This document shows, one piece after another, positions 9,383 through 18,264 of a stretch of DNA of 62,205 bases. Below the pieces are notes generated by a model. The model made no database searches. It was not told the origin of the DNA and worked only from the letters and a program-made list of their open reading frames with translations. Source of the DNA: Spirochaetota bacterium (GTDB lineage: Bacteria; Spirochaetota; Brevinematia; Brevinematales; Brevinemataceae); assembly GCA_030154445.1 (NCBI GenBank), contig JAGUQW010000003.1, positions 1-62,205 of the forward strand, written 5' to 3'. Made by a program: the position numbers and the translations under genes. How positions within the stretch are numbered: position 1 is the stretch's first letter; every line of letters starts with the position of its first letter.

Positions 9383-9411
9383 TTGATTATAATTTTTAAA
9401 TACATTATAAT
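9383..9411 (+). promoter_or_regulatory. Promoter of the M24 peptidase gene
   Basis: TTGATT (9383-9388) and TATAAT (9406-9411) are separated by exactly 17 bp. An imperfect hairpin (about 9417-9452) lies between the -10 and the AAGGAG ribosome binding site. Confidence 0.65.
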
Positions 9412-9463
9412 ATTATGATATATCTCTTAATTATAATAAGATTATATCGATAAGGAGTTCTAA

Positions 9464-10555
9464 GTGTTTAAAAAAATAATAAAAAAACCTTTTTTTGAAA
9501 AAAGAATAATTCAATTACAAACATTATTAGATATTAATACAGCATTTTTAACAGTAAATCCTGCAGATGTATATTATTTAACAGGTTGTACAGGTAGTAA
9601 TAATCATCTTTTAATTTGTTCAGAAGTTGTTTATTTATTTACTGATGGACGATACTTAACCCAAATAGGAGAGCAAGCACAGATTTCACTTTCAGTAGAA
9701 GAAATTAGTGTAACTGTTTCTTTTGAATCAACTCTTAAAAAAATTTTAATTCAAGAAAATATCAAATATTTAAAATTTTCTCCAGATCATATGTCTTATC
9801 TTATTGGTAAATCTATGGTTTCAGCATTACCAAAAGAAACTCAAGCTATACAAGATCTTAGTTTATTTAATCTAAGGAGTATCAAAGATAATATTGAAAT
9901 TGCAATAATCAAACAAAATTTACTGATCACACAAGCAGCTTTTATATATATTCAAAGTATTTTAAAGGCAGGATTGACAGAATTAGAAGTAGCAGCAGAA
10001 TTAGAATTCTATTGTAAAAAGCAAGGTGCCGAAGGAATGGCATTTAGTACTATTATAGCTTCTGGTGAAAGATCTGCTTTACCTCATGGTATAGCAAGTA
10101 ATAAAATTATTAATGATGGAGATTTGGTACAATTTGATTTTGGAATTGTTAAAGATCACTATTGTTCGGATTTCAGTCGTGTACTTCAAGTGGGAAATAT
10201 TGATCCTAAATTAGCTGAAATTAGAGAAATTGTAGAAGATACTACAAGATTAGTAGAAGAAAATGCTTGTTGTGGAATGACTGGGAAAGAAATCGATGCG
10301 ATTGCTCGAAATTATATAACACAGAAAGGTTATGGTGAATATTTTGGGCATGGATTAGGGCATTCTTTGGGGATAGAAGTACATGAAAATCCTAGATTAA
10401 ATACAGTTTGGGATAAACCTATTCTTGAAAATATGGTTCTTACTATTGAACCTGGGATTTATTTGCCTGGATTGGGTGGAATTAGACTAGAAGATATTGT
10501 TGTAATGAGACAGGATAAATTTGAAGTGCTTACTGAATGTAAGTATGATTTTTAA
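9464..10555 (+). CDS. M24-family Xaa-Pro aminopeptidase
   Basis: This 363-residue enzyme should remove N-terminal residues that precede proline. It has a creatinase-type N-terminal domain (to about residue 130) and a pita-bread catalytic domain. The five metal ligands are visible: Asp in QFDFG, Asp in DFSR, His in FGHGLGHSLG, Glu in TIEPGIY and Glu in RLEDIV. The start is GTG, supported by AAGGAG six bases upstream; no better ATG exists. It is followed, with a one-base overlap, by two small membrane protein genes and then efp. The pairing of peptidase and efp is common in bacteria. Confidence 0.93.
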   Translation: MFKKIIKKPFFEKRIIQLQTLLDINTAFLTVNPADVYYLTGCTGSNNHLLICSEVVYLFTDGRYLTQIGEQAQISLSVEEISVTVSFESTLKKILIQENIKYLKFSPDHMSYLIGKSMVSALPKETQAIQDLSLFNLRSIKDNIEIAIIKQNLLITQAAFIYIQSILKAGLTELEVAAELEFYCKKQGAEGMAFSTIIASGERSALPHGIASNKIINDGDLVQFDFGIVKDHYCSDFSRVLQVGNIDPKLAEIREIVEDTTRLVEENACCGMTGKEIDAIARNYITQKGYGEYFGHGLGHSLGIEVHENPRLNTVWDKPILENMVLTIEPGIYLPGLGGIRLEDIVVMRQDKFEVLTECKYDF

Positions 10556-11136
10556 TGAAAAAAATATATAGATTTTTTCTTTTTCTTATTATTTTATTAT
10601 TGATCTATGAAGGATTTAAATTTATTTACTTTTCAATAGCTTATATTAGTGAAACAGTAACAAAAAAATTCTATAAGTACACTTTAATTAATACTTATAT
10701 GTCTTTTAAGGCTCGTATAGAGCACATCTTTACATATACTATACCTATATTTTCCTTATGTTCAGGTATATTTACAGGAATAATTTACACTACTTGGAAG
10801 TCTAAAATATCTGATGGTACTTTAGACTATATGTATTTTATTAAAATACAAAGTAGTAAGTATATAAAATTATTAATAAAATGGATTTTAATAATTTGTT
10901 TTTTACAATCAATAAATTATATGATTATTAATGCATACCAAATAAATATAGATTATTTATTTATGCTTCAAATATATCAGCAAGGGTTGATATATTTCTA
11001 TATAATTGGTATACAAATATTTATGTTATCGATGACAACATATTTATTAATCATATATTCAACATATATACTTTTTATTATGATACATGTTATTATTAAA
11101 CAGAAAAAAATAGAAGTGAGTAGAGAGAGTTATTAA
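10555..11136 (+). CDS. Small polytopic membrane protein, unknown
   Basis: The 193-residue protein has about four hydrophobic segments (near residues 5-25, 58-78, 103-128 and 145-180) and a basic C-terminus, so it is an inner-membrane protein. I recognise no family. Its ATG overlaps the peptidase stop by one base (TAATG) and its own stop overlaps the next ATG in the same way, which indicates translational coupling in a four-gene unit ending in efp. Confidence 0.8.
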   Translation: MKKIYRFFLFLIILLLIYEGFKFIYFSIAYISETVTKKFYKYTLINTYMSFKARIEHIFTYTIPIFSLCSGIFTGIIYTTWKSKISDGTLDYMYFIKIQSSKYIKLLIKWILIICFLQSINYMIINAYQINIDYLFMLQIYQQGLIYFYIIGIQIFMLSMTTYLLIIYSTYILFIMIHVIIKQKKIEVSRESY

Positions 11137-11450
11137 TGAAAAAAATATTTACATCTATTTTTTTAAATTCTTGGTCAAAAACATTTTTTTTTATATGTTT
11201 ATGTGTACTATCTACATATTTTGTTATCAACAATTTTACAGAACAATTAACTAATATAGATAATTGGAAAAAAAAAGAAACTTGGATTATGTTATCTCTT
11301 ATAATTCCAACATTGTTTCTATTGCCTAATTTTTTAAATACTTTTTTGTTTTTTAAGATAATTCAAATAGAAGATAACACCAAACAACAAAATATTTTAT
11401 TAAAAAAACAAAACGCTTTATTACAACAAATATTAGAAAATAAAAAATAA
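11136..11450 (+). CDS. Small two-helix membrane protein, unknown
   Basis: This 104-residue protein has two predicted membrane helices (about residues 13-32 and 50-72) and a polar, Gln/Lys/Asn-rich C-terminal tail likely to form a short coiled coil. No family is recognised. It overlaps the preceding membrane protein gene by one base and ends 22 bp before efp. The two small membrane proteins may act as a pair. Confidence 0.78.
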   Translation: MKKIFTSIFLNSWSKTFFFICLCVLSTYFVINNFTEQLTNIDNWKKKETWIMLSLIIPTLFLLPNFLNTFLFFKIIQIEDNTKQQNILLKKQNALLQQILENKK

Positions 11451-11472
11451 TAATATATAGTGAGAGGGTAGG

Positions 11473-12033
11473 ATGAATTACGACGATATTAAAAAAGGAA
11501 TGATTTTAAATTTTGAAAATCAATTATGGTATGTAACTTGGTGTCAACATCACAAGCCTGGTAAAGGTGGAGCTGTGATGAGAACAAAACTTAGAAATAT
11601 TATTAAAGGGAATATACTTGATAGAGTGTTTCGTGGTGGTGATTCTGTAGAACAAGCTCGTGTTGATAATAGAGAAGCTCAGTATCTTTATAAAGAAGGC
11701 TCTGATTTTATTTTTATGGATCAAGAAACTTATGATCAATATTCAGTACCGAAGAATATTGTTAACGATATTATTTTGTATTTAAAAGAACAAGGTCTGG
11801 TTGATCTTAAAATTTATCAAGATGAAGTAATTGCTGTTGATATTCCAATGTTTGTGGAATTACAAATTACAGAAACAGATCCTGGTCTTAAGGGAGATAC
11901 TGTTAGTGGTGGTTCAAAACCAGCAACTTTAGAAACTGGTGCAGTGGTACAAGTTCCTTTGTTTGTTAATGTTGGGGAAATAATTAAAGTTGATACAAGA
12001 GATGATCGTTATATTGAACGAGTAAAAGGATAA
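11473..12033 (+). CDS. efp: Translation elongation factor P
   Basis: EF-P relieves ribosomes stalled at polyproline. The 186-residue protein has the usual three beta domains: the N-terminal KOW-like domain with the tip loop HHKPGKGGA (Lys31 aligns with the lysine modified in many species), a central OB domain, and the C-terminal signature around GLKGDTVSGGSKPATLETGA. A GAGAGGG ribosome binding site precedes the ATG. It ends the M24 peptidase transcript and is followed by a strong hairpin terminator. No EpmA/EpmB-type modification gene is in the window. Confidence 0.96.
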   Translation: MNYDDIKKGMILNFENQLWYVTWCQHHKPGKGGAVMRTKLRNIIKGNILDRVFRGGDSVEQARVDNREAQYLYKEGSDFIFMDQETYDQYSVPKNIVNDIILYLKEQGLVDLKIYQDEVIAVDIPMFVELQITETDPGLKGDTVSGGSKPATLETGAVVQVPLFVNVGEIIKVDTRDDRYIERVKG

Positions 12034-12039
12034 AAATTT

Positions 12040-12083
12040 AATCAAAAAAAATCTAAATAGTTATATTTAGATTTTTTTTGATT
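12040..12083 (+). terminator. Terminator after efp
   Basis: A perfect 20-bp inverted repeat (12040-12059 and 12064-12083, four-base loop) with an A8/T8 tract in the stem, followed by more T residues, starts seven bases after the efp stop. Confidence 0.85.
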
Positions 12084-12114
12084 TTTTACTATATTTATCA
12101 AAAGAGGTTTTTAA

Positions 12115-13800
12115 ATGAAAATTTTAACAATATTTTTGTCTGTAATACTGTTAGTATCTTGTAGTGATAGCTCTAAAGCAGAATCAATATACTATAATGG
12201 TACGATTATTACAATGAATGATGCTATGCCTATAGCACAATCCATAGCTGTAACTAAAGGTAAAATTTTGGCAGTGGGGTCTTTGGATGAAATTTATAAT
12301 TATACAAATAAGCGTACTAAATTTGTTAATCTTAGTAACAAAACACTATTACCAGGTTTTATCGATCCTCATAGTCATATTTTTGGGATATCTATGCAAT
12401 CTGTAGCTGCTAATTTATATCCTGCTCCAGACGGTGTTGTGAATAGTATTGATGATCTTTTATTAGAATTGAAAAAATATTATGAAACAAATCCTGATCT
12501 TTATAAAGAAATAGGATTTGTTATTGGTTTTGGTTATGATAATTCTCAATTAAAAGAACAAAGACATCCAACAAAATTTGATCTTGACAAATATTTTCCA
12601 GATATTCCAGCATATATTATGCATCAATCTGGGCATATAGGTGTTGCAAATAGCAAAGCTTTGGAATTTTTAGCAATAGATTCTAATACGGTAGATCCAA
12701 TTGGAGGAGTTATTCAGAGGGTTATGAATACACAAGAACCAAATGGTATCTTAGATGAGAATATACATATAGATTCTTTTTATAAAATTGCTAAATTTTC
12801 TCCACTTTTTGCTGCAAAAATGTTTTTGAATGGTATTGATATAATGAAATCACTTGGATATACAACGGTTCAAGAGGGTAGATCTAGTGAAGATCAGATA
12901 GTTATTATGAAGTTATTAGGATTTTTAAGATTGTTACCTATAGATATTGTTGCTTATCCAGATATATTTAAAGCTCCTAAGGCTGTTATGACTGCTAGTA
13001 AAAAATATAAAGGACGCTTTCGTGTTGGAGGAATGAAAATTAGCTTGGATGGATCACCTCAAGGTAAGACTGCATGGCGAGATAGACCATATGTGATTCC
13101 ACCTCATGGATACGATACTAATTATGTAGGATATCCTTCTGTTGAGCGAGATCTTGTTTTTGAAAAAATAGAAATGGCGTATGCAAGTAATATACAAGTT
13201 TTAGGACATGCTAATGGAGAAGCAGCTATTGATTTGTTTATAGATGCGGTAGCAAATGCTGACAAAAAATATGGCAATAAGGATCAAAGACCTGTATTAA
13301 TACACGGTCAGTTCACAAGAAAAGATCAAATAAATAAAATCAAAAACTTAGGAATATTTCCTTCTTTATTTCCTTTACATACTTATTATTGGGGAGATTG
13401 GCATAGGGAACAAACTATAGGTAAGCCTAGGTATAATGATATTTCACCTACAAAATGGTTTGAAGATGCTGGTATGATGTTTACTTCACATCATGATGCC
13501 CCTATTGCTGTTCCAAATAATATGAGAGTATTATGGGCTACAGTAAATCGAATTTCAAGAACAGGTGAACAAATAGGTCCAGAACAAAGAGTATCTGTAA
13601 TGACTGCACTCAAATCACTTACACTATGGAGTGCTTATCAACATTTTGAAGAGAATACAAAGGGATCTTTAGAAGTTGGTAAATTAGCAGATATGATCAT
13701 ACTATCAGATAATCCCTTGACAATAAATCCTATGGAAATTAATGATATTCAGATTATTTCTACTATAAAAAACGGTAATGTAATATTTCATAAAAAATAA
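12115..13800 (+). CDS. YtcJ-like amidohydrolase lipoprotein
   Basis: The 561-residue protein belongs to the amidohydrolase-3 family of metal-dependent hydrolases (YtcJ type), which cleave amide or ester bonds in small molecules. The substrate is unknown. It has a lipoprotein signal peptide (LLVSC, Cys16), the metal motif FIDPHSHIF near residue 87, a GHANGEAAIDLF segment and a C-terminal LADMIILSDNPL. It should be anchored in the envelope, unlike its paralogue at 32270-33925, which lacks a signal peptide. It lies between the efp terminator and the promoter of the next lipoprotein gene, so it is probably a single-gene unit. Confidence 0.88.
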   Translation: MKILTIFLSVILLVSCSDSSKAESIYYNGTIITMNDAMPIAQSIAVTKGKILAVGSLDEIYNYTNKRTKFVNLSNKTLLPGFIDPHSHIFGISMQSVAANLYPAPDGVVNSIDDLLLELKKYYETNPDLYKEIGFVIGFGYDNSQLKEQRHPTKFDLDKYFPDIPAYIMHQSGHIGVANSKALEFLAIDSNTVDPIGGVIQRVMNTQEPNGILDENIHIDSFYKIAKFSPLFAAKMFLNGIDIMKSLGYTTVQEGRSSEDQIVIMKLLGFLRLLPIDIVAYPDIFKAPKAVMTASKKYKGRFRVGGMKISLDGSPQGKTAWRDRPYVIPPHGYDTNYVGYPSVERDLVFEKIEMAYASNIQVLGHANGEAAIDLFIDAVANADKKYGNKDQRPVLIHGQFTRKDQINKIKNLGIFPSLFPLHTYYWGDWHREQTIGKPRYNDISPTKWFEDAGMMFTSHHDAPIAVPNNMRVLWATVNRISRTGEQIGPEQRVSVMTALKSLTLWSAYQHFEENTKGSLEVGKLADMIILSDNPLTINPMEINDIQIISTIKNGNVIFHKK

Positions 13801-13802
13801 AT

Positions 13803-13831
13803 TTGACATTTTTTTTAATATATGTCATTAT
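13803..13831 (+). promoter_or_regulatory. Promoter of the first paralogous lipoprotein
   Basis: TTGACA (13803-13808), a 17-bp spacer starting with an eight-T run, and CATTAT (13826-13831). The promoter, leader and AAAGGAGGATAT ribosome binding site closely match those at 15643-15701 upstream of the paralogue. Confidence 0.7.
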
Positions 13832-13861
13832 AAGATATATTAATTTTAAAGGAGGATATAA

Positions 13862-14521
13862 ATGAAAAAAAGTTTATTTATATTACTTACTATCGTATTA
13901 GCAGGTTGTACTGTTACTAACGATAAAACCCAAGAATTGGGTGTTGATGGATTTCCTGTAACATCTGGATCCGGAATGAGTCTAGCTGCAGAATCTAGAC
14001 TTATGACTCAGAATACTCAGAATGCACAAGGAGTCCTAGATAGATTTTTGGATCAAATGAGAGGTAGTGATCTTGTTACTACTACTCTTGAAACACCTAT
14101 CGCTGTTCTATTCTTTACTCGTGGTGGACAGTATGGTTCTCAAACTTATGAAGGTCGTATAGAACTACACAATCCAACAGGCACAATGGAAGGCTTCCAA
14201 TATATAACATCAGATCCTAAAGATTCTAGAGGCCGTCTTTCAGCACCTATAGTTTCATTTGTTGCTGACAAAGTGAAATTGGATTTTGGATCAATTGATG
14301 GTGATTTTTATTTTGGTGACGAACGTGGTGAGCCTTTAGTATTTTACATAGGTGATGATTTAACAGGTAGTAATCCAAAGGATTTCCTTGGATATAGAGC
14401 TAATTTAGATGGTGCTACAGTAACACCATCTACTGATGGTTCAGGAACACTTTATGTTTCAGGTGGTTATAGTAGTCCACTTATTATAGTTGCAGATAAA
14501 AAAGATAACTGGAACTTTTAA
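13862..14521 (+). CDS. Paralogous surface lipoprotein, copy 1
   Basis: This 219-residue lipoprotein has a signal peptide ending in VLAGC (Cys16). It is a paralogue of the gene at 15702: the first 16 residues are nearly identical, and both share DKVKLDFG, a FLGYR-xx-LDGAT segment and a similar Gly-rich end. The mature part is predicted beta-rich with a Ser/Gly/Thr-rich linker after the Cys. No known domain is recognised. A very strong AAGGAGG ribosome binding site suggests high expression. An outer-surface role is inferred. Confidence 0.87.
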   Translation: MKKSLFILLTIVLAGCTVTNDKTQELGVDGFPVTSGSGMSLAAESRLMTQNTQNAQGVLDRFLDQMRGSDLVTTTLETPIAVLFFTRGGQYGSQTYEGRIELHNPTGTMEGFQYITSDPKDSRGRLSAPIVSFVADKVKLDFGSIDGDFYFGDERGEPLVFYIGDDLTGSNPKDFLGYRANLDGATVTPSTDGSGTLYVSGGYSSPLIIVADKKDNWNF

Positions 14522-14560
14522 TTCGTTTTCTCTAATTATAAAAAATTAATTAAATGACAA

Positions 14561-14594
14561 ATAAAAAACACCCTATTTATAGGGTGTTTTTTAT
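14561..14594. terminator. Bidirectional terminator
   Basis: A perfect stem (AAAAAACACCCT with AGGGTGTTTTTT, six-base loop) lies between convergent genes ending at 14521 (+) and 14591 (-), with A and T tracts suited to terminate both strands. Confidence 0.88.
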
Positions 14595-15460
14595 TTGAAT
14601 TTATATTTAATCCCAGTTTCTAATTGAATAACAAATAAATTTTGTAAGTATTGATCTTTGACCCATGTTCCAATTTGAACTCTAGTATAAGGAATTAAAT
14701 TAGGATACTTAGATGATATTTTTTCATACGCTATAGCGCCAAATACACCTGCCCTGAAAACACCAGAAATTGATTGTATATGTTGGATACTTGATGAAAA
14801 ACCAAGTGTTAGTCCTAGATTAAGCATAGAATAGCCAAAAAGAAAATTATGACGCCATAGGATATCGTTTTTCTTAATAACAATAGAATCTCGTGAAAAA
14901 TATTTATATTGAGCTTCTTTCATATTAGAACTATAAAAAAAGCTCATATAGGGAGTATACAAAAATACCAACGCTCCATTGCCAACTTTACCACCAAGAG
15001 TTAATGTTGGTGCAAACTCAATTTCTAAAATAGCAGTATTAATTTTATCACTAGTAATATTGTTAGGATTCAATCCTGTAAAACTGAGATATCCATGATT
15101 ATAAGATCCATTAGGACCATCAACCAAAGATTCTCCTAAAAGATCTTTGTAATACCCAACTCTCATATTAAATTTTAATGGAAGAATAGGTTGCCAAACA
15201 ACAAAAGCTGTAGCTTTTACAAAAGGAGCTAATCCAAGCTCTACACCTGTTTCTAAATAAGAATTTTGAAACATAATATTTTGTTTATCTCTTGATAATA
15301 CTTTTCTGTAGTAGACTTTATTTCTATAGCAAACACCTGCAAAATTCCAAGCAACTCTAAATGCTGAATCTACATACCAACCTTGATCAAGTATAGAATT
15401 TTTTTGTTGGGCAAAACTACTATTCGTTATCCATAATAATATCAATAATAATTTAATCAT
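14591..15460 (-). CDS. Secreted, barrel-like outer-membrane protein candidate
   Basis: The 289-residue protein starts with a Sec signal peptide (LLLILLWITNSSFAQQ; cleavage likely after SFA, residue 17). The remainder has many short alternating hydrophobic strands with aromatic ends (for example YMSFFYSS, FLFGYSMLNLGLTLGF) and ends in GIKYKFK, with a terminal Phe two from the end, which is typical of outer-membrane beta barrels. No specific family is recognised. It is transcribed against the first paralogous lipoprotein and lies between the two lipoprotein copies. Confidence 0.8.
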   Translation of the reverse strand: MIKLLLILLWITNSSFAQQKNSILDQGWYVDSAFRVAWNFAGVCYRNKVYYRKVLSRDKQNIMFQNSYLETGVELGLAPFVKATAFVVWQPILPLKFNMRVGYYKDLLGESLVDGPNGSYNHGYLSFTGLNPNNITSDKINTAILEIEFAPTLTLGGKVGNGALVFLYTPYMSFFYSSNMKEAQYKYFSRDSIVIKKNDILWRHNFLFGYSMLNLGLTLGFSSSIQHIQSISGVFRAGVFGAIAYEKISSKYPNLIPYTRVQIGTWVKDQYLQNLFVIQLETGIKYKFK

Positions 15461-15642
15461 TCTATTGATCCTCCTTAATGATATTTTACTAAAATAGTAT
15501 ACCTTATATTTCTTTAATAATCAATAAGATATGAAAAATTTACTAAAATAATTTAAAAGTGTTTTTTATCTCTTGATAGTTATTTTTTTGTATCTTATAT
15601 ATTTAAGCGAGAAACTAAGTATTAGTATGATATCAAATAAAG

Positions 15643-15671
15643 TTGACATTTTTTTTAAATCATGCTATTAT
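15643..15671 (+). promoter_or_regulatory. Promoter of the second paralogous lipoprotein
   Basis: TTGACA (15643-15648), a 17-bp spacer beginning with eight T residues, and TATTAT (15666-15671). It is a near copy of the promoter at 13803-13831, followed by the same AAAGGAGGATAT leader. Confidence 0.75.
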
Positions 15672-15701
15672 AAGTAATATTCCTTTTAAAGGAGGATATG
15701 A

Positions 15702-16304
15702 ATGAAAAATAATTTATTTATATTGCTTACTATCGTATTAGCAGGTTGTGCTGTTGTTCATAATATTGATAAGAAGGGTCAAGAGTCTAATGATGGATCT
15801 AGTTCAGAATTGAACCCAGTAGAAAAAGAAGAAGCTATACTAATAGCTAGTAATAATAAGAAAGCACAAGAAGTCCTAGACAAATTGATGAGTCAAATTA
15901 AAGTTGTAAATGGAAGAAAACAGATGGTTGTTCCATATTTTCAGCGTAGTGGTAATACAATAAGTATATACCTACATAATTCAACAAGTAAGATGGATAA
16001 TTTTACATATGACTTATATACACTTAATATATTTGATAAAGTGCTTCCAAAACCTAAGATTACATTTTTTGCTGATAAAGTTAAATTGGACTTTGGTTTA
16101 CTTCCTGATAACAGGTTCTTTAATAAACCTGGTGATGAGTTCGTCTTTTATGTAGGTGAAGATGTAACAGTTGCTAATCCAAACAATTTTCTTGGATACA
16201 GAGTTGATTTAGACGGAGCTACTATAGTAATATCTAATGATGGTAAAAACATTCTTAGTATAACTGGTGGTACTAGTTTACCACTTACTTGGGTAGTTTT
16301 GTGA
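15702..16304 (+). CDS. Paralogous surface lipoprotein, copy 2
   Basis: This 200-residue lipoprotein (VLAGC, Cys16) is a diverged paralogue of the gene at 13862. The signal peptide, DKVKLDFG, FLGYR-V-DLDGAT and the closing SITGGTSLPL are shared, while the region after the Cys and the central part differ. The C-terminus is shorter. It has a strong ribosome binding site and its own promoter and terminator, so it is a single-gene unit. Conserved control and diverged mature parts suggest duplication followed by change in the exposed region. No domain is recognised. Confidence 0.85.
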   Translation: MKNNLFILLTIVLAGCAVVHNIDKKGQESNDGSSSELNPVEKEEAILIASNNKKAQEVLDKLMSQIKVVNGRKQMVVPYFQRSGNTISIYLHNSTSKMDNFTYDLYTLNIFDKVLPKPKITFFADKVKLDFGLLPDNRFFNKPGDEFVFYVGEDVTVANPNNFLGYRVDLDGATIVISNDGKNILSITGGTSLPLTWVVL

Positions 16305-16356
16305 TTAAGTAAATAATTGGGATTCTAATTCACTCTCTAAATTATAAAAAATTAAT

Positions 16357-16387
16357 AAAAAAATACCCTATAAAAGGGTATTTTTTT
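16357..16387. terminator. Bidirectional terminator between lipoprotein copy 2 and gmd
   Basis: The stem AAAAAAATACCCT pairs with AGGGTATTTTTTT around a short loop, with T tracts on both strands. It lies between convergent genes. Confidence 0.85.
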
Positions 16388-16395
16388 CTTGATAA

Positions 16396-17448
16396 TTATT
16401 TTTTTTGTTTAGATATTTCAATATCATTTAATGTCATTCGTTTAACAAGTTCATTAAAGCTAGTCTGTGTAGGATTCCATTTGAGCTTTTTAATAGCTTT
16501 GGAAGGATCTCCCAATAATTGATCAACTTCAGTAGGACGAAAATATTTTGGATTAATATCAATCAATAAACGATTACTATTACTACAATATGCTTTTTCA
16601 TCTATACCAGAACCTTCCCAACGGAGAGTTATACCAGCGACAGAAAAAGCTTTGGTACAAAATTCTCGAACACTATGTTTTTCTCCTGTTGCGAGAACAA
16701 AATCATCAGCTTGATCTAATTGAAGTATTTGATACATTCCTTCTGTATAATCAGGAGCATAGCCCCAATCTCGTTCAGCATCAATATTACCTAAAGAAAT
16801 TTTGTCTGCAATTCCAGCAAGAATATCACCAATACCTATAGTTATTTTTCTAGTAACAAATGTTTCTCCACGGCGTTCGCTTTCATGATTGAATAGAATC
16901 CCATTAGAAATAAACATTCCATAAGATTCACGAAAATTTTTCGCAATCCAATAAGCATATAATTTGGCAACACCATAAGGAGAACGAGGATAGAAAGGAG
17001 TTGTTTCTGATTGTGGAACTTCTTGAACTTTACCATATAATTCTGAAGTAACAGCGTTATAAATTTTGATGTCTTTTTCTTTTTTGAGAGCACGAACTGC
17101 TTCTAATAAACGAAGAGTTCCCAAAGCTATACTATCTGCAGTGTATTCAGGCATTTCAAAAGATACTTGAACATGTGATTGTGCACCAAGATGATAAATT
17201 TCATTAGGTTGAATTTCATTAAGTATAAAGAAAATACTAGTAAAATCAGTAAGATCTCCATAATGTAGTTTGAAATTGCTTGATTGATGTTTTCGTAATT
17301 TTTCTATATATAGATGTTCAATTCTTTGAGTATTAAAACTTGAGGATCGTCTGATCATACCATGAACACTATATCCTTTATCTAATAATTGTTCTGCAAG
17401 GTAAGAGCCATCTTGTCCTGTAATACCTGTAATAAATGCTACTTTCAT
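16396..17448 (-). CDS. gmd: GDP-mannose 4,6-dehydratase
   Basis: Gmd converts GDP-D-mannose to GDP-4-keto-6-deoxy-D-mannose, the first step to GDP-L-fucose. The 350-residue SDR enzyme shows the NADP-binding GITGQDGSYLAEQL start, the YGDLTD segment, Thr/Ser and the catalytic YGVAK (Tyr-x3-Lys), FNHESERRGETFVTRKI, and a C-terminal RPTEVDQLLGDPSKA. The last enzyme, Fcl, is encoded on the plus strand at 20138. An AGGA ribosome binding site precedes the ATG. It follows a GT2 gene and a membrane protein gene, with gaps of 16 and 23 bp, in a glycan operon. Confidence 0.97.
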   Translation of the reverse strand: MKVAFITGITGQDGSYLAEQLLDKGYSVHGMIRRSSSFNTQRIEHLYIEKLRKHQSSNFKLHYGDLTDFTSIFFILNEIQPNEIYHLGAQSHVQVSFEMPEYTADSIALGTLRLLEAVRALKKEKDIKIYNAVTSELYGKVQEVPQSETTPFYPRSPYGVAKLYAYWIAKNFRESYGMFISNGILFNHESERRGETFVTRKITIGIGDILAGIADKISLGNIDAERDWGYAPDYTEGMYQILQLDQADDFVLATGEKHSVREFCTKAFSVAGITLRWEGSGIDEKAYCSNSNRLLIDINPKYFRPTEVDQLLGDPSKAIKKLKWNPTQTSFNELVKRMTLNDIEISKQKK

Positions 17449-17464
17449 ATGTTTATTCCTATTT

Positions 17465-18241
17465 TTATTTGGGATTATAATAACCTACAGCAACTTTTAA
17501 AAGTTGCAAAATAATTCTGAAATTACCCATCCAATTAATTTTAGTAGGAATAGGTCCTGAAGCTGGATAAACTCGGGATTGTGGGATTTCTATAATTTTG
17601 TATCCTAATTTTGGTACGCGTGATGCAATATACCATTGTAATTCCCATGTTTGAAAAATATTTCTGAAAATTTGTAATCGATCATCTGTTAACATCTTTA
17701 CATTAAAGCCTCTATAGGCAGACATTGTTTCCGTATATTTAAATCCAGAAACAAAAGACAATAAAGGATTTGAAAAATATTTGATAGCTAATTCACGCAT
17801 TTTTGGGGTATTTTCGTGATGACCACCTTTTAAAAATCGAGATCCTTGTACAAAATCATATCCTTGTTCTAAAAGTTTTATAAAATCAGGTATTTGTTCA
17901 ACACTATCTTTATTGTTTCCATCTACAGTAATACAATATTGATAATCTTCATCAATAACTTTTGAGAATCCTACACGATAAGCATATCCTTGTCCTTTTG
18001 TAGAAATAGTTAATATCCCACGAATACCCATACTAGTTACAAATTTTTCATTTAAGGATCCGTCTGTAGTTTCACCATCAAGAAGAAAAATATCTACTTT
18101 AGAATTAATATTGTTGTCTTTAATACGTTGTAGTTCTTTTTGAATACGCTCTCCTTCATTCCATGTTGGAATAAGTAGAGCTATATGAGATTTTTTAGCA
18201 AAATATTCTTTGTATTCAAAAGAAGGTAATTCTTTAATCAT
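17465..18241 (-). CDS. Family 2 glycosyltransferase
   Basis: The 258-residue protein has a GT-A fold of the DPM1/DolP-mannosyltransferase type: LLIPTWNEGERI near residue 22, a DGETTDGS motif, a YCITVDGNNKDSVEQIP segment replacing the usual DxD region, and FVQGSRFLKGG. No long membrane helices are present, so it is probably a membrane-associated cytosolic enzyme transferring a sugar from a nucleotide donor to a lipid or glycan. Its position between the DUF6020-like membrane protein and gmd suggests assembly of a fucose- or mannose-containing surface glycan. Confidence 0.88.
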   Translation of the reverse strand: MIKELPSFEYKEYFAKKSHIALLIPTWNEGERIQKELQRIKDNNINSKVDIFLLDGETTDGSLNEKFVTSMGIRGILTISTKGQGYAYRVGFSKVIDEDYQYCITVDGNNKDSVEQIPDFIKLLEQGYDFVQGSRFLKGGHHENTPKMRELAIKYFSNPLLSFVSGFKYTETMSAYRGFNVKMLTDDRLQIFRNIFQTWELQWYIASRVPKLGYKIIEIPQSRVYPASGPIPTKINWMGNFRIILQLLKVAVGYYNPK

Positions 18242-18264
18242 GTTCTATCCTTTTTTATATCATA

